From Tetmemena sp. SeJ-2015 (Eukaryota > Ciliophora > Spirotrichea > Sporadotrichida > Oxytrichidae), in NCBI GenBank assembly GCA_027382625.1, contig JAJKFJ010020688.1, positions 1 through 64,000 of the forward strand: a stretch of 64,000 nt of DNA. Reading direction: 5' to 3'. The position numbers and the translations under genes are program-made. Below the pieces are notes generated by a model. The model ran no database searches. It had not been told where the DNA came from and saw only the letters and a list, made by a program, of their open reading frames with translations. How positions within the stretch are numbered: the stretch's first letter is position 1; each line of letters opens with the position of its first letter. Positions 47,421 to 58,043 of this stretch are shown here, piece after piece.

Positions 47421-47609
47421 ATGGGAGCAGCACCTTCAAACTTGGCAAGAGTAAAGTCTTCAGGCCCTACCTCAGGACCCTCTAAGCCAAACAACGATCT
47501 TGGAGTGAAAAAACTTTGGAAGACTGCAGATGAGGAACAAATCCAAGAGTTCAAGACTTTCACAGAGGTCAGCTAGGATGGCACAAGACAACAACTTTGT
47601 TTGGCCTGA
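47421..47609 (+). CDS. Small MGAAPSN protein 2, predicted N-myristoylated
   Basis: 62 codons, ATG to TGA, one TAG as Gln. MGAAPSNLARVKSSGPTS, then KPNNDLGVKKLWKTADEE, then EFKTFTEVSQDGTRQQLCLA. Almost identical to copy 3 and ~50% identical to copy 1. The invariant Gly2 and Ser6 and invariant C-terminus argue for a real product. Confidence 0.7.
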
Positions 47610-47784
47610 GCTTTGATGGAGGCTGTGATTGCCTTACGCTTCAGTTTGAAAAACTGATCTAAATTTGGTGGCTTGAAAGATAACCTTAAATGTCTTCTAA
47701 TAGAGTATGATCATCGTAAATTGCGTAAATAGAATAAGCGGAAATGAAAGATGGACTTACCTCAAATATTTTCACTGACTTGTA

Positions 47785-47839
47785 CTAGTAGTAGTAGATG
47801 TAGTAGTAGTAGTAGTTGTAGTAGTATAGTAGTAGTAGG
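47785..47839. repeat. Imperfect (GTA)n/(TAG)n microsatellite
   Basis: About 55 bp of GTAGTA-type repeats with interruptions, just downstream of small gene 2. In frame it would encode Gln (TAG) runs, but it lies outside any gene seen. Confidence 0.9.
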
Positions 47840-49560
47840 GCGAGTCAGTGAGATCTTAATTAAAACCCCAATTGCTGATCACATTAGAAATTAATCGCCA
47901 GCCGCTCCAATGTCTTAAAATTTAATTGATCACCTTTTAATTAAAGGTGGCAGCCACCTCAACTTTATAATCATAATCATCATTTAATTCATAAACATTC
48001 TAAAAACAAAAATGGAGTTTACTTTCACTTCCTCCCAGACTTCCTCTATTCTTCTTCATCTTTACCTATCCAAGTTCGCATGAAATCTTCATTTTAATTT
48101 TCTACAATCTACCTAATAAATGGCAATCTTACACTCTATAAGATTAATTACCTAAACTTAAATTGCACAACTATATCTAGTCTCTAATCCACCAAGCATT
48201 TCTCTTCCTTCTTTTAGTTTTATCTCTTCTCTCTCTTACCATCTCTCTAATCTTCTTCTCTCAACTTTTCAAACTTCTTTTCTGAGTGTCCCTGTCTCTA
48301 ACTTTGTGATTACACTATCGCTATTACATCTCCAACAATTTGCCTTGATAGGCGAGCAACATAAGACGACTTTTCTTCCTCATCTTAAAAGGAAAAACCA
48401 CTCTGTATCTTTTGAATTGAAATTCACAGCCTCTGAAGTGCTTAAATCCGATTTTGCATTCTTAGATTAGAAGTCTATATTTACCTATGCATGGTAAAGC
48501 AGATATCAGCAAATATGAAGTTAGGCCAGGTTTCTCTCAACACCAAAAATACATATGATTAGTTGCACACTGCAATAGTAGATGTGTTGGTGAAGATTGG
48601 AGGGACTACAAAAATAATTTATAGAAATTAACCTATAAAAACTTTAGCCAAATTTTGATGATTAGTGCTTTACTAAGTAAATAAATCTAACTTGTAGTCT
48701 AAATCTGCATCCATTCGTTCGTAATCTTAGAGTTATTCACTTCAAGGGTGATCCGACTCAAATGACTTTAAGAACCTATTTAAGGATTATTTATTCTAAA
48801 GAATTGAGGAGACCAAGACGGAAAGAGAAAGGTTATAAACTTTGAGAATTAGCAGACTTTGAAATAACCTAAATTTGATGATAAACTAACAGTCTAATTA
48901 ATTTTCAAACACTATAGCTTAAAATTTAATGTTTTAATGAATTAATTTATAATTTTTTATTATAGTTGATTTAATCAAAGCTGATGTTTATGTATCTTCA
49001 AATTTGCGGATTCGTATATAATTCAATAGATTATCCAAATTTGAAGTTGAAGATCTGTGAGAGCGGCTTATATAAATTTAAATTGACATCATATTACAAC
49101 TCCAAATAAATTATTTAAACCAAACTTAAATTTTAGCTATATTCCTTTCTATATTAAGACTGATATTATCTTTTTCGTTAAAATAATTAAACTAGAGAGA
49201 TTAAAAGGGAAGGAGACTACTAAATTTGTAATTATTTTCACTCATCAAATTTATAATAATCAAATATTTATTACTTTTAACAGAAGCCTATTAAAAAAAG
49301 AAATATTTGTCTTGTCCTCCTTGTTTCATTTCAATATGTGTAATGAGGAATAGTAATTTATATAAAGGCCCCAGTTTACCATTTCAATTGATTACTTCTT
49401 AAGAATTTCTTTATTCTAATGCCTTTAGAGAATGTAAAGTGTGAATTAAATCGTGCAAAGAAGAAATAAAGTTTAATGTATTTTTGAAGTCTATCATCAA
49501 TATAATATTTATTCTTAAGCTTTAAACTTATTTTAATTCTTCAATTACAATAAATAAATA
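47840..49560. other. AT-rich spacer, no gene
   Basis: Includes a pyrimidine-rich stretch at 48190-48310 similar in character to the one after small gene 1. No coding frame supported. Confidence 0.45.
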
Positions 49561-49734
49561 TCCTGATTGAATTGCATTAAGTAAGCAATCTTGGATAATT
49601 TTAGTGAAAAGTGATAAAATATTTCTAATAAATTTACAGCAATTTATTCGGTAACTGTAGGTAAATAGAGATATAAAACCTCCTGTGAAAAATAAAGGTA
49701 TAATATTTTACTAAATCATCACCAAAGCATTCAG

Positions 49735-49923
49735 ATGGGAGCAGCACCTTCAAACTTGGCAAGAATAAAGTCTTCAGGCCCTACTTCAGGACCTGCTAAG
49801 CCAAATAATGATCTTGGAGTGAAAAAAATTTTTAAGACTGCAGATGAGGAACAGATCCAAGAGTTCAAGACTTTCACAGAGGTCAGCTAGGATGGCACAA
49901 GGCAACAACTTTGTTTGGCCTGA
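49735..49923 (+). CDS. Small MGAAPSN protein 3, predicted N-myristoylated
   Basis: 62 codons. MGAAPSNLARIKSSGPTS, then AKPNNDLGVKKIFKTADEE and EFKTFTEVSQDGTRQQLCLA. Differs from copy 2 at only a few residues. The upstream ~130 bp (GGATAATTTTAGTGAAAAG, then ATTCGGTAACTG) is shared with the other two copies. Most recent member of the tandem series. Confidence 0.7.
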
Positions 49924-51563
49924 GCTTTGATGATCATCTTGACTTAAAGCTACAGTTGCAAAACTGAACTGAACTTGGTGGCTTGAAAACACCCTTCAAT
50001 TTCTTCTATGATTAATTGCTAAAGCTTAAATAACCTAAATACTGCTCCCCTAAATCTAACTCTACACATCTTTATCCTCTCTTTTCCCTTATATGACTTC
50101 TTTCTCCCACTCTCTCACTCTCTTCTTAAATCTCTCCTGCTCTGTCTTCTTTCTTCTTTTTATCATTATCTTAACTTAATCGTTTTATTCTCTCAATTAA
50201 ATCGCTTTCTAGCTCTTTAGGCTTGGACTTATCTTGCTCATTTTAAAGAAATAAAGGAAACATTAACTTTCAAATGAATAGTCCTAGCTCTTAATTAGCT
50301 TAAATCCAGTTTTGCTTGCATGGTAACTCATTCACAAAGAAAAAATATTTCAAACTTGACTCGATTGTCCTCCCACACCAAAAATATAAATTAATGAAGT
50401 TGGCAGTTGTAGATAAGCTATTATGATTATGGAAAATAATAGAGGGAACATTAAGTCTAAAAATAGAGGCCGAAAACTGATTTGAAACTGATTTATTCAA
50501 AATTAATTTCCGAATTATTTCTAAAATCTAGTAGAATTTTATAGTTTTGAAAGTTTTGGCTTAAGAAAGATTGAAGTCAATCATAATAGCTTGAGGTGCA
50601 ATATAACGTTTAGCCCTAATAACTCTGAGGTTTCAAAAGGAAGGGAGCAGGAATATAACTTAAGTTTGATGAAAACAGTCAAAATATTTACAGTTCCCAA
50701 TATACTATAGCTGATAATTTATTGGATAATTTAATTTACTATAAAATAAAACAAATGGATTGGATTTAATCAGATGCAGTTTCAATATCTCAATTTTATA
50801 GCATAACCACCATTCTTTCAAAGGATTAATGCACTTTTGAGTAATTTATAGCCTTCCATATCCACACATAGGTAAGGCTGCTTTTATTCTGAACTCCTCT
50901 AATATTATTTTAATTTGGCTATATTAGAACTTTCAAATATCCTCGTTATTAGTATATTTAAACTAGTTTGATGAAATGTGAAGTCGAATATTATATTAAT
51001 TATGGCATTCATTAAATTCATTAAGATTCCTTCTTATGAAATTAATTCAGGCATTGAGATTCAAAAGTCAGCACACACAAATATTTTTAATAAAATCATA
51101 CAAAAATAATTTTAAGAAAATTAGAGTGAAATTAATGTTGATTCGTAATAAATTAAAATTCTCAATCGCTTATCAAATAAACTGCAGAGAGAAATGCTTT
51201 GAGATATTTTACTAGAATATTTTAACATAACATTCACTTATTATAAGGAAGAATAGATCTTGCTGTCGATAATTTATGTGATTCTTATTTTAATCCTCTT
51301 CTAAAATTTTAAATATTTATCGATTATGTACCATATTGAATAGTTTTCCACAGGATTTACTACAATTAGGAGCTAGAACCATTTTTTAATTAGAATCAGA
51401 GATCTTTAAATAGTCTATTATAAAATAAGCTCCAAATAAACTACTTGAGAAATCATTGCATCGATATTCTATCATAGAAAATAAAAAACCTCCATTATTT
51501 TTAAGTATTTTTCTAATAAATTATATCTTCTAATAATTGAAATACTCTAGATAAAAATCTGTT
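49924..51563. other. AT-rich spacer, no gene
   Basis: Pyrimidine-rich at 50040-50180, again following a small gene. No supported coding region or RNA gene. Confidence 0.5.
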
Positions 51564-54500
51564 TCATTCTTGCTGTTTGCTCTCCTCTTGAGGTTTTTAT
51601 TCAACTGCAGCTCCATCTTGAGCCTCAGCCAGTACCTTAGGGTAGTCAGCAGGTGACCAAGCTTTGCCATAAAGGTTCTCATAGCTGTTAGATTTTTGGG
51701 GAAGAAGGGAGCGGAAGAAATCTGCTGCCTCATCAACGCGTTTGCAGCCAAGCATCTGACCCTCTCTTGATCTGATATCAACACCGCCGACTGCCTGCTC
51801 CTTTTCTCCGACCACCAAGATGTAGTTCCACTGATCGACTTGGGAGTTTCTCACCTTCTTGGGAAGAGTGTTGTTAGATCTGTCTACCTCCACTTCGAAG
51901 CCTTGCTGGTGAAGATAAAGCTGAACACTCTCGGCATAGGCCAAGAATTTCTCAGAGACTGGTACAATGATAAGTATTAAGAATTGTAGTTAAATGCTCA
52001 TGAAAATGACGGCTTGTCTTGGAGAGACCCAGAAAGGCCATTTTCCACCCAAATGCTCGATCAGGATAGCAATAAAGCGCTCAAGTGAACCGAGAACAGC
52101 TCTGTGAATGATAACTGGTCTGGAATAGCCTGGCTTAAGAGGGTGCTCTTGCCACAGGAAGTCTTCATCATCGAGATCATCCTTGGGGAACAACTCTGAT
52201 TTCAGATTAGGGTTGGCATGGTCATGCTTGTGACTGCTGCCGTGTGAGTGTTGACTCTACTCAGAATGTTGACTGGCAGTGTCGCTTGCATGATGAGAGG
52301 AAGGCTCATTCACGTCACGAAAATAAAATGCATTATGTCACTCTTGTACTGAAGGTTGAATCTGATAGGAAGCTGGAAATCTAGCTGAACAGTACCGCAC
52401 TGATGAGGTCTCTTGAGGGCATCGAAGACCTTGATATCAATCTTAGGTCCGTAGAAAGCACCATCGCCTGGGTTTTCCTTCCAGGGCTTGCCGAACTTAT
52501 TCAAAGCCTCCGTGAGAGCACCCTCGGCTTGGTCCCAAAGTGCATCGTCTCCTAGTTTATCCTCAGGTCTCGTTGAGAGCTCCAACTCAAACTTGAATCC
52601 GAAGACTCCGTACACGAAGTCTAGGAATAATAACAATCATAAATAAATATTAAGGAAGTTGAGCACTCCAAGTACCTCAGTCATGATTTGATCGGGAGCG
52701 CAGAAGATGTGGGCATCGTCTTGGCAGAATCTCCTAACTCTGGTGAAACCGGAGAGGGCTCCTGAGATTTCATTTCTGTGGAGGACTCCGAAGTCAGCGT
52801 ATCTGATGGGCAGTTCTCTGTAGGAGTGGATCGTGGAGTCGAACATGAGACAGTGGCCTGGGCAGTTCATGGGTTTCATTCCGAAGCCTTGGTGCTCGAC
52901 CTTGAAGAGATAGATGTTGTCCTTGTAGTTCTTGTAATGGCCTGAGGTCTTCCAGAGTTTGAGGTTGTACATGTTGGGAGTGATGACCTCACTGTAACCT
53001 CTGACTCTGTACTCGTCGCGAATGAAGTTGGTGAGCTTGTTGTAGACTCTGGCTCCGTAGGGGTACCAGAAGCCACTGCCTGGAGATAGCTGATGGAAGT
53101 GGAAAAGATTCTGCACCTGGCCAATGACTCTGTGGTCGCGCTTTGCAGCCTCTTCAATGAAGTGGACGTGCTCATCGAGTTCCTTCTTTGAAGGGAATGT
53201 AACTCCGTAAAGGCGTTGGAGACTGTCATTCTTTGCGTTTCCGAGCCAGTAAGAAGAAGCGTTCTTCATAATCTTGAAGGCCTTGACTCTTGAAGTCATG
53301 GGGACGTGAGGGCCCGTGCACAAATCAATCAAGTCTCCATTCCTTAAACCCAATAGATTAAGTTTAAAATATTTTTAAAACAAAACCAACTCAATTTGTG
53401 AACAATTTTGCTTTAAAAATATGCATCAATCTTGACTACCAAGTTCATAAAGTATCATATACCTTATTTTTCTGAGGTATAAAAGCTAAATTTTCATCAC
53501 CTTAAGGAGTAATATACTACAAAAGCACTAAATATAAGCTTTAATTATTATATTATCTCATAAATATTTTAAATTAATTGGGATTGCGATAAGCAGTAAC
53601 TCTTCCTCCTTCTGGGATTTTGCTTTCAATGAGTTGGCACTTGAATAATAAATTCCTTAATTAAAATATCAACATAGCATACTGAACAATTTTTGAATGG
53701 GTTGTATGCAAATAGCCTAAGTGCCTCTTACTTTTCAAGGATGATTCTTTGGAAAGTCTGCTTCTCTGATACAACTTTCTTGGCTGCATCTTCAATCACC
53801 TTGTAGTGATCCTTGTTATTAAAAATGAATAAGCTCAAATTACCATTCATAAGCAACTTTCAGTTGAAATAATCACATTTGCTCCACAGTAAGCGTCATA
53901 GAAGAATCCAGATTCAGTGGGGGGACCATGGCAAAGATGAACTCCGAACTCTCTCTCCATTGACTCTCCCAGGATATGAGCAGAAGAATGCCAGAACACC
54001 ATCTTACCCTCTGGGTCCTCGAAAGTAAGTAGCTTCAGCTCGCAGTCACCTTCAAGGGGTCTGAAGGAATCATAGAGCTCCCAAACTTCACCCTCGTCAC
54101 CCTTGGCTGCATCAGGATTCACTAAGCCGTGATCCAAAGTGGCGATTCTTCTGCTGTACTTGACTTTTAAAATAATTGGATTACTTATAACAAATTATGA
54201 GACTTTAGCCACGCACACCTTATCAGGGAGGCTATTCGAGATGGATTTTGCAATATCAAGTGCAGTTGTGACGAAGCTCGTGCCTTCTTTCTCCTTCCCG
54301 TCAGGTAAGATGACCTTTATTGGCTCTCTGGGCATTTCTAAAAGAAGTTTACTATCATGTCATCATATCGAGCGCATTATAAACTCATGCTGACCTCATT
54401 CCGATATTCGAATCAACTCTGAACTTACCATCATAACCCTCATCTTAAATGTAAGCTTGAATTGAGAGAATGACTTCATAGTTTACTTCTACTTTTGAGT

Positions 54501-54669
54501 TGCGAATAGCTCTTCGAAAATTGCCTGTCTCTCCTTGATAAAAGCGGGGTTCTTTTCGAATTGTAAATGGACCTCCGATTTTGGAGGATGCATCTTCAAT
54601 TGAAGGGCCAGTTCCTGCCTTGAGTCTTTTTCCCTCCTCTCTCTTGTGAGCGTCAGATGGTTCGACCAT
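51564..54669 (-). CDS. Threonyl-tRNA synthetase, cytosolic type
   Basis: Attaches threonine to tRNA-Thr in translation. Start [22 protein letters not shown]-like domain ([33 protein letters not shown]). Editing domain with [12 protein letters not shown]. Class II core: [27 protein letters not shown] (zinc/active-site Cys), [19 protein letters not shown] (motif 2), [23 protein letters not shown] (motif 3), then anticodon-binding domain ending in QEESKQQE and TGA at 51564. Nine IESs, no intron. Two one-base homopolymer shifts near 54500 and 54555 must be corrected to read [13 protein letters not shown] as in yeast. An extra His/Ser-rich ~45-residue insert precedes motif 3. Confidence 0.95.
51966..52004 (-). 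other. IES in ThrRS, 39 bp, pointer TCATT
   Basis: Removal gives [15 protein letters not shown]. Confidence 0.88.
52314..52336 (-). other. IES in ThrRS, 23 bp, pointer GTGAC
   Basis: Removal gives [16 protein letters not shown] and bypasses a TGA. Confidence 0.8.
52616..52654 (-). other. IES in ThrRS, 39 bp, pointer ACTTC
   Basis: Removal gives [18 protein letters not shown]. Confidence 0.88.
53339..53582 (-). other. IES in ThrRS, 244 bp, pointer AAT
   Basis: Removal gives [15 protein letters not shown]. Insert is AT-rich, without splice sites in phase. Confidence 0.82.
53641..53692 (-). other. IES in ThrRS, 52 bp, pointer ATTCAA
   Basis: Removal gives [16 protein letters not shown]. Confidence 0.9.
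53818..53876 (-). other. IES in ThrRS, 59 bp, pointer AAT
   Basis: Removal gives [16 protein letters not shown] and removes TGA codons. Confidence 0.75.
54162..54200 (-). other. IES in ThrRS, 39 bp, pointer AAAGTC
   Basis: Plus-strand GACTTT at 54162 and 54201. Removal gives [17 protein letters not shown]. Confidence 0.92.
54336..54486 (-). other. IES in ThrRS, 151 bp, pointer TAGAA
   Basis: Plus-strand TTCTA at 54336 and 54487. Removal brings the FEELFATQK helix to [10 protein letters not shown], the spacing of yeast ThrRS. A GT-AG pair inside is probably fortuitous. Confidence 0.7.
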
Positions 54670-54869
54670 ACTTAATGTATGTGATTTATTATTGAGATTT
54701 TTGAATATATTTGATATGCGCCTCCCTATCCTTTATTGCTATTCCAACCAATTAAAATATCTTAATCACACTTCCCCAGCCTCCTTAATCTCATTTATTT
54801 TCCTTATGAGAGTAAAAAATAGAAAATATCTTTGAATGATTAAGAGAGAGCTATAGGATATATTATTCT

Positions 54870-55450
54870 GATATTGTAGATATCAAGACTAATTTGCATT
54901 CGATGTTGAGGAGGAGCAATTTTCTTTCAAGGTGAGTGAAATTTTAAAGTCTACTCAGAGTGCTCCAAAGAGAGAAGAAGAACTCTTTGTCCCTAACTAA
55001 TTTGTACCCTTCAGTATACTTAAGACCAAGACCTTCAATAATTTCTAGACACTAACTGCCGCTGTTGCAAAATCCTATCCAAATTCATTATAAGAAGGAG
55101 GAGTAGAGATTTAGGGAAAAAGGGCTAGGAATAGGAAGTGAGAAGTTAAGCGGTGTTTCTATTTTTGGAGGAGGAGCTAATACTCACTCTCACTTTCAAA
55201 AGTGAAATCGTTCATTTGAGGATGAAGAAAAGCCAAGTTTGCAAATTTTAATCAATTCATAGTAACATAACTATATGTTGAAATTTTTGTTATAATTTTA
55301 AGTTTAATAAGAGGACTAGATTTTGATTTTTGCTGTTGAAAAGAGCGGCCACATCTCATTAATCAAACTAGAAAATAAAGAAAGCCTACAAATTAAGGAT
55401 TTACAGAAGTTGCAAATAAAAGACTTTAAGTTCAGGTAAAACTTGTTTCA
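54870..55450 (+). CDS. Unknown protein, acidic/Lys-rich
   Basis: Plus-strand frames read FAFDVEEEQFSFKVSEIL, KREEELFVPNQFVPFSIL, then a one-base shift and SGVSIFGGGANTHSHFQK, NRSFEDEEKPSLQIL. After a break they read AVEKSGHISLIKLENKESL and QIKDLQKLQIKDFKF. No start Met lies in frame and no single frame spans the region. This is a real gene seen in pieces; family unknown. It is divergent from ThrRS and convergent with the following minus gene. Confidence 0.45.
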
Positions 55451-55699
55451 TTTACCTCATCGATCATAAATAAATCTTAATTTTTAATAAATTTAAGTAT
55501 AGACTTTAAATGAGTTATATTTTCATTTCAGTTACTTTCTTTTGTACTGATTAAGGAGAAACATAATTATTTTTTATAAATAGTCTTGATATCTTGGGCT
55601 CCAAATCAAATCATTAAGATAAAATTAGCCACATGATTACGCTCCTAAATCTATCACAGCTTATTTAAATTTTAATTAAATTTATCATTAACAATGAAT

Positions 55700-56333
55700 A
55701 CTAAATGTTTCTATAAGTTTTATAACTAACATTTAACTTATCCATTAGAGAATAGAACATACCACCCCCTTCTTAGTAGTTTCTCAACACAGCTGTTGTT
55801 TCCTTCATTTACCAATTCATAAATAGATCTCTTCACCTTTCTCCCTTTAATATTAGAGAAGCACTTTATATCGGGAACTTTATCTGGATTCTTTTCATAT
55901 TAGGCTCCATCGAGCGCACTTAAAAAGAACTCAGGATGGACAATTGTATGTGGTGGTGTATTTCTTTATTACGAAATTTAGCCCTAGCTCTATATTGCTT
56001 TGTGAATTTGAAGTTTTTGGTTGGTCATTTTTAAGCTATTTCTGCAGAGTTGGAGCAACTCTAAATTAGTTAGGCAGCTGCTTAGTCCCGAGTCCCCACT
56101 TTCAAATCCATCTTATAGGTCGAACAACAAAAGATCATTAAAAAATGTGATTTGCAAATATACTAATCTTAAAAATTTAAAAGTTTCTAGCCGGAGTTTA
56201 TTATAAGCAGACTGTCATCCTTGGATATAGATAAAGTTTGCTGAGGATGAGCTTTGAGTGAAAGCTTGAGAGTTTTCGTTGGGAGGAGGAAGTGAGTGTC
56301 CTCGGTCTCGACTTGGCTGTGAACTCTCTTCAT
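55700..56333 (-). CDS. Unknown protein
   Basis: Start MKRVHSQVETEDTHFLLP at 56333, followed by LKAHPQQTLSISKDDSLLI. After a break near 56020-55960 the minus strand reads VHPEFFLSALDGAQYEKNPD, then FSNIKGRKVKRSIYELVN and VEKLLRRGWYVLFSNG. Good coding character with TAA/TAG as Gln. The end is not determined. No domain recognised. Confidence 0.5.
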
Positions 56334-56455
56334 TAAATTAATATTTTATTATTAATTATCAAACCTAATTTCCTGCTAAAGTATTTTAATTTCAATTCCT
56401 CCTCACAATAAATGGTTCGTTGGACCAAAACTTTTAAGAATAAGAAAAGGAAATA

Positions 56456-57640
56456 TCAAGGGAGAGATGCGATATTGTGCAATTGATAAAACTTCCAGAG
56501 AGATTCCTTGATCTTCCACATATTAGCCTTGATCTTATTCACTTATTCGTAAGTGATGATGCGTAGCATGAATTCTCTACTAGGGCAGGCCCACATAGCT
56601 ACTTCAGCTACTTTTCTCAGTCCCCAGGAATGGTACTAGGCTAAAGTCATCTTATAAGCCTAAGAGGCGCAATTATAAATTTAAAGCTATAAAATCACAT
56701 GAGACAACTAAAGTCTTTTATTATAGAGAGCCTTGAAGTTCTATCTTTGTAGCAGAGATCCAAGAAGGCATACATGAAATCAAGAAGCCACAGATTTCTG
56801 AGAATCGACCTTGAACTTGATACATAGCCTTATTTAACATTCCTCTTTTTGAGAATAGTTCTATCTTATCCGTGCTTGCCATTCAATTACGCTACACCCT
56901 CTCTCAACTCAAAAAGTATCGCATCCTGAATATATACTATACCATAAACCTAAGTTGATATTTATTTTTTTCAAACTTTAGGTTTAGGTAGATTCCTTGT
57001 GCATTCCAATAGTGCTCATTCGCCTCAAGCACCCCTATTTTCTCAGTTAAATCACTGAATGCTTTTGCAAAAGCATAACCAAGATAGTTGAAGAGAAGTA
57101 CAACTTCCTTGAAAAAACTAGTCCAGTCTTTCAGATTTATGAGGTCGATGTGAGCTATTATCCTATCAGAGATTTCTATCCATCTTTCAGCAGAAAAAGT
57201 CTGCGGTTAGATTTAATTCATAGTAAAGGGAAGTGCAGGAGGGGCCTAATACTTCGGCTGTAACTGGGGCTTCAGTTATTCTGCTTACGTCGGACTTTTA
57301 AAGTGAGAGTAAGGTGCAGGTATTTATTGGATCGACATAGACTCAAACCTCTCTACCAAGTCTGTCGTTTCCTCAGCATCTTAAGGTGATACTAATGCCG
57401 ATTCTGGCTAAATTTGTTGACTTTGGGGATAAACTTCTTCTAACTTATGAGCTTTGATTAAAGAATCCTACTCAGGATTTAACTCATGAGTCTTTAAGCC
57501 CTAGGCGTTTTACGGAATTAAGTTTTGGCTCTCATACCTTAATTACTCATGCATATGACCCTTAATTTCCGAATATCTTAAGACTTCTGGCAATGATATG
57601 TACTGTATTTGTTACTGTTAAGTGGGCAGTGAGTATGATG
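56456..57640 (-). CDS. Glycolipid-transfer-protein (GLTP) domain protein
   Basis: GLTP-fold proteins carry sphingolipids between membranes in the cytosol. The N-terminal ~140 residues are Gln/Pro-rich (IPAPYSHF, QLKPQLQPKYQAPP). Then the GLTP helices: LKDWTSFFKEVVLLFNYLG, AFAKAFSDLTEKIGVLEA (Asp at the lipid headgroup site), SILRNLWLLDFMYAFLDLC (Trp), and AYKMTLAQYHSWGLRKVAE with the diagnostic His before a Trp. It ends NIASLP, TGA at 56456. One IES at 56670; another break near 56935-56965 is flanked by an inverted repeat. Start uncertain (Met near 57556 or IES-separated). Confidence 0.78.
56670..56704 (-). other. IES in the GLTP gene, 35 bp, pointer TTG
   Basis: Removal joins KDFS to CASQAYKMTLAQYHSW in frame and deletes a TGA. 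Confidence 0.72.
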
Positions 57641-58043
57641 TGACTATTTCTGGATGATTGAACTAAGTCGCTACTTAGTGGATGTGATTATGAATTAATC
57701 AATTATAGAGTATATATATACCCTTGTATATAATGAGAACAGTGTGAAACAGGATGATGAATGATGTTATGGGGCGTCACTAGTGGACTTTATTGATATA
57801 AAGTATGGGAGTGAGGATTTAATGAGTAAACATATTGAGGCTGAGCAGTCATTGGGATTAAGTGAGTTTGGTTATGCGTAGGTATTTTATCTTAGACCCT
57901 TAGATTAGTCGTCTTTTGATAGCTTGGGTACCCCACTGTCTTATCTTGATTAATATGGATGATCATTCGAAGATTCAATTTAAGAAAATAGTACACCCCT
58001 AACTATTAATAAACTCAGCTGTACTAAAAAATCATTTGGAATC
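57641..58043. other. Spacer, no gene recognised
   Basis: AT-rich DNA between two minus-strand genes. Confidence 0.4.

Noticed and set aside
47785..47839. GTA repeats as a polyglutamine gene or CRISPR-like array
   Set aside because: Simple sequence with no flanking frame; no spacers and not a prokaryotic genome.
54336..54430. GT-AG intron (GTAAGTTC to TTTTAG) in ThrRS
   Set aside because: It is in phase with a frame that does not match ThrRS. Reading the conserved helix leads to the TAGAA pointer model instead.
54550..54570. 7-bp IES with ATT ends in ThrRS
   Set aside because: It would work, but a single-base homopolymer error explains it equally well, and a compensating one occurs nearby.
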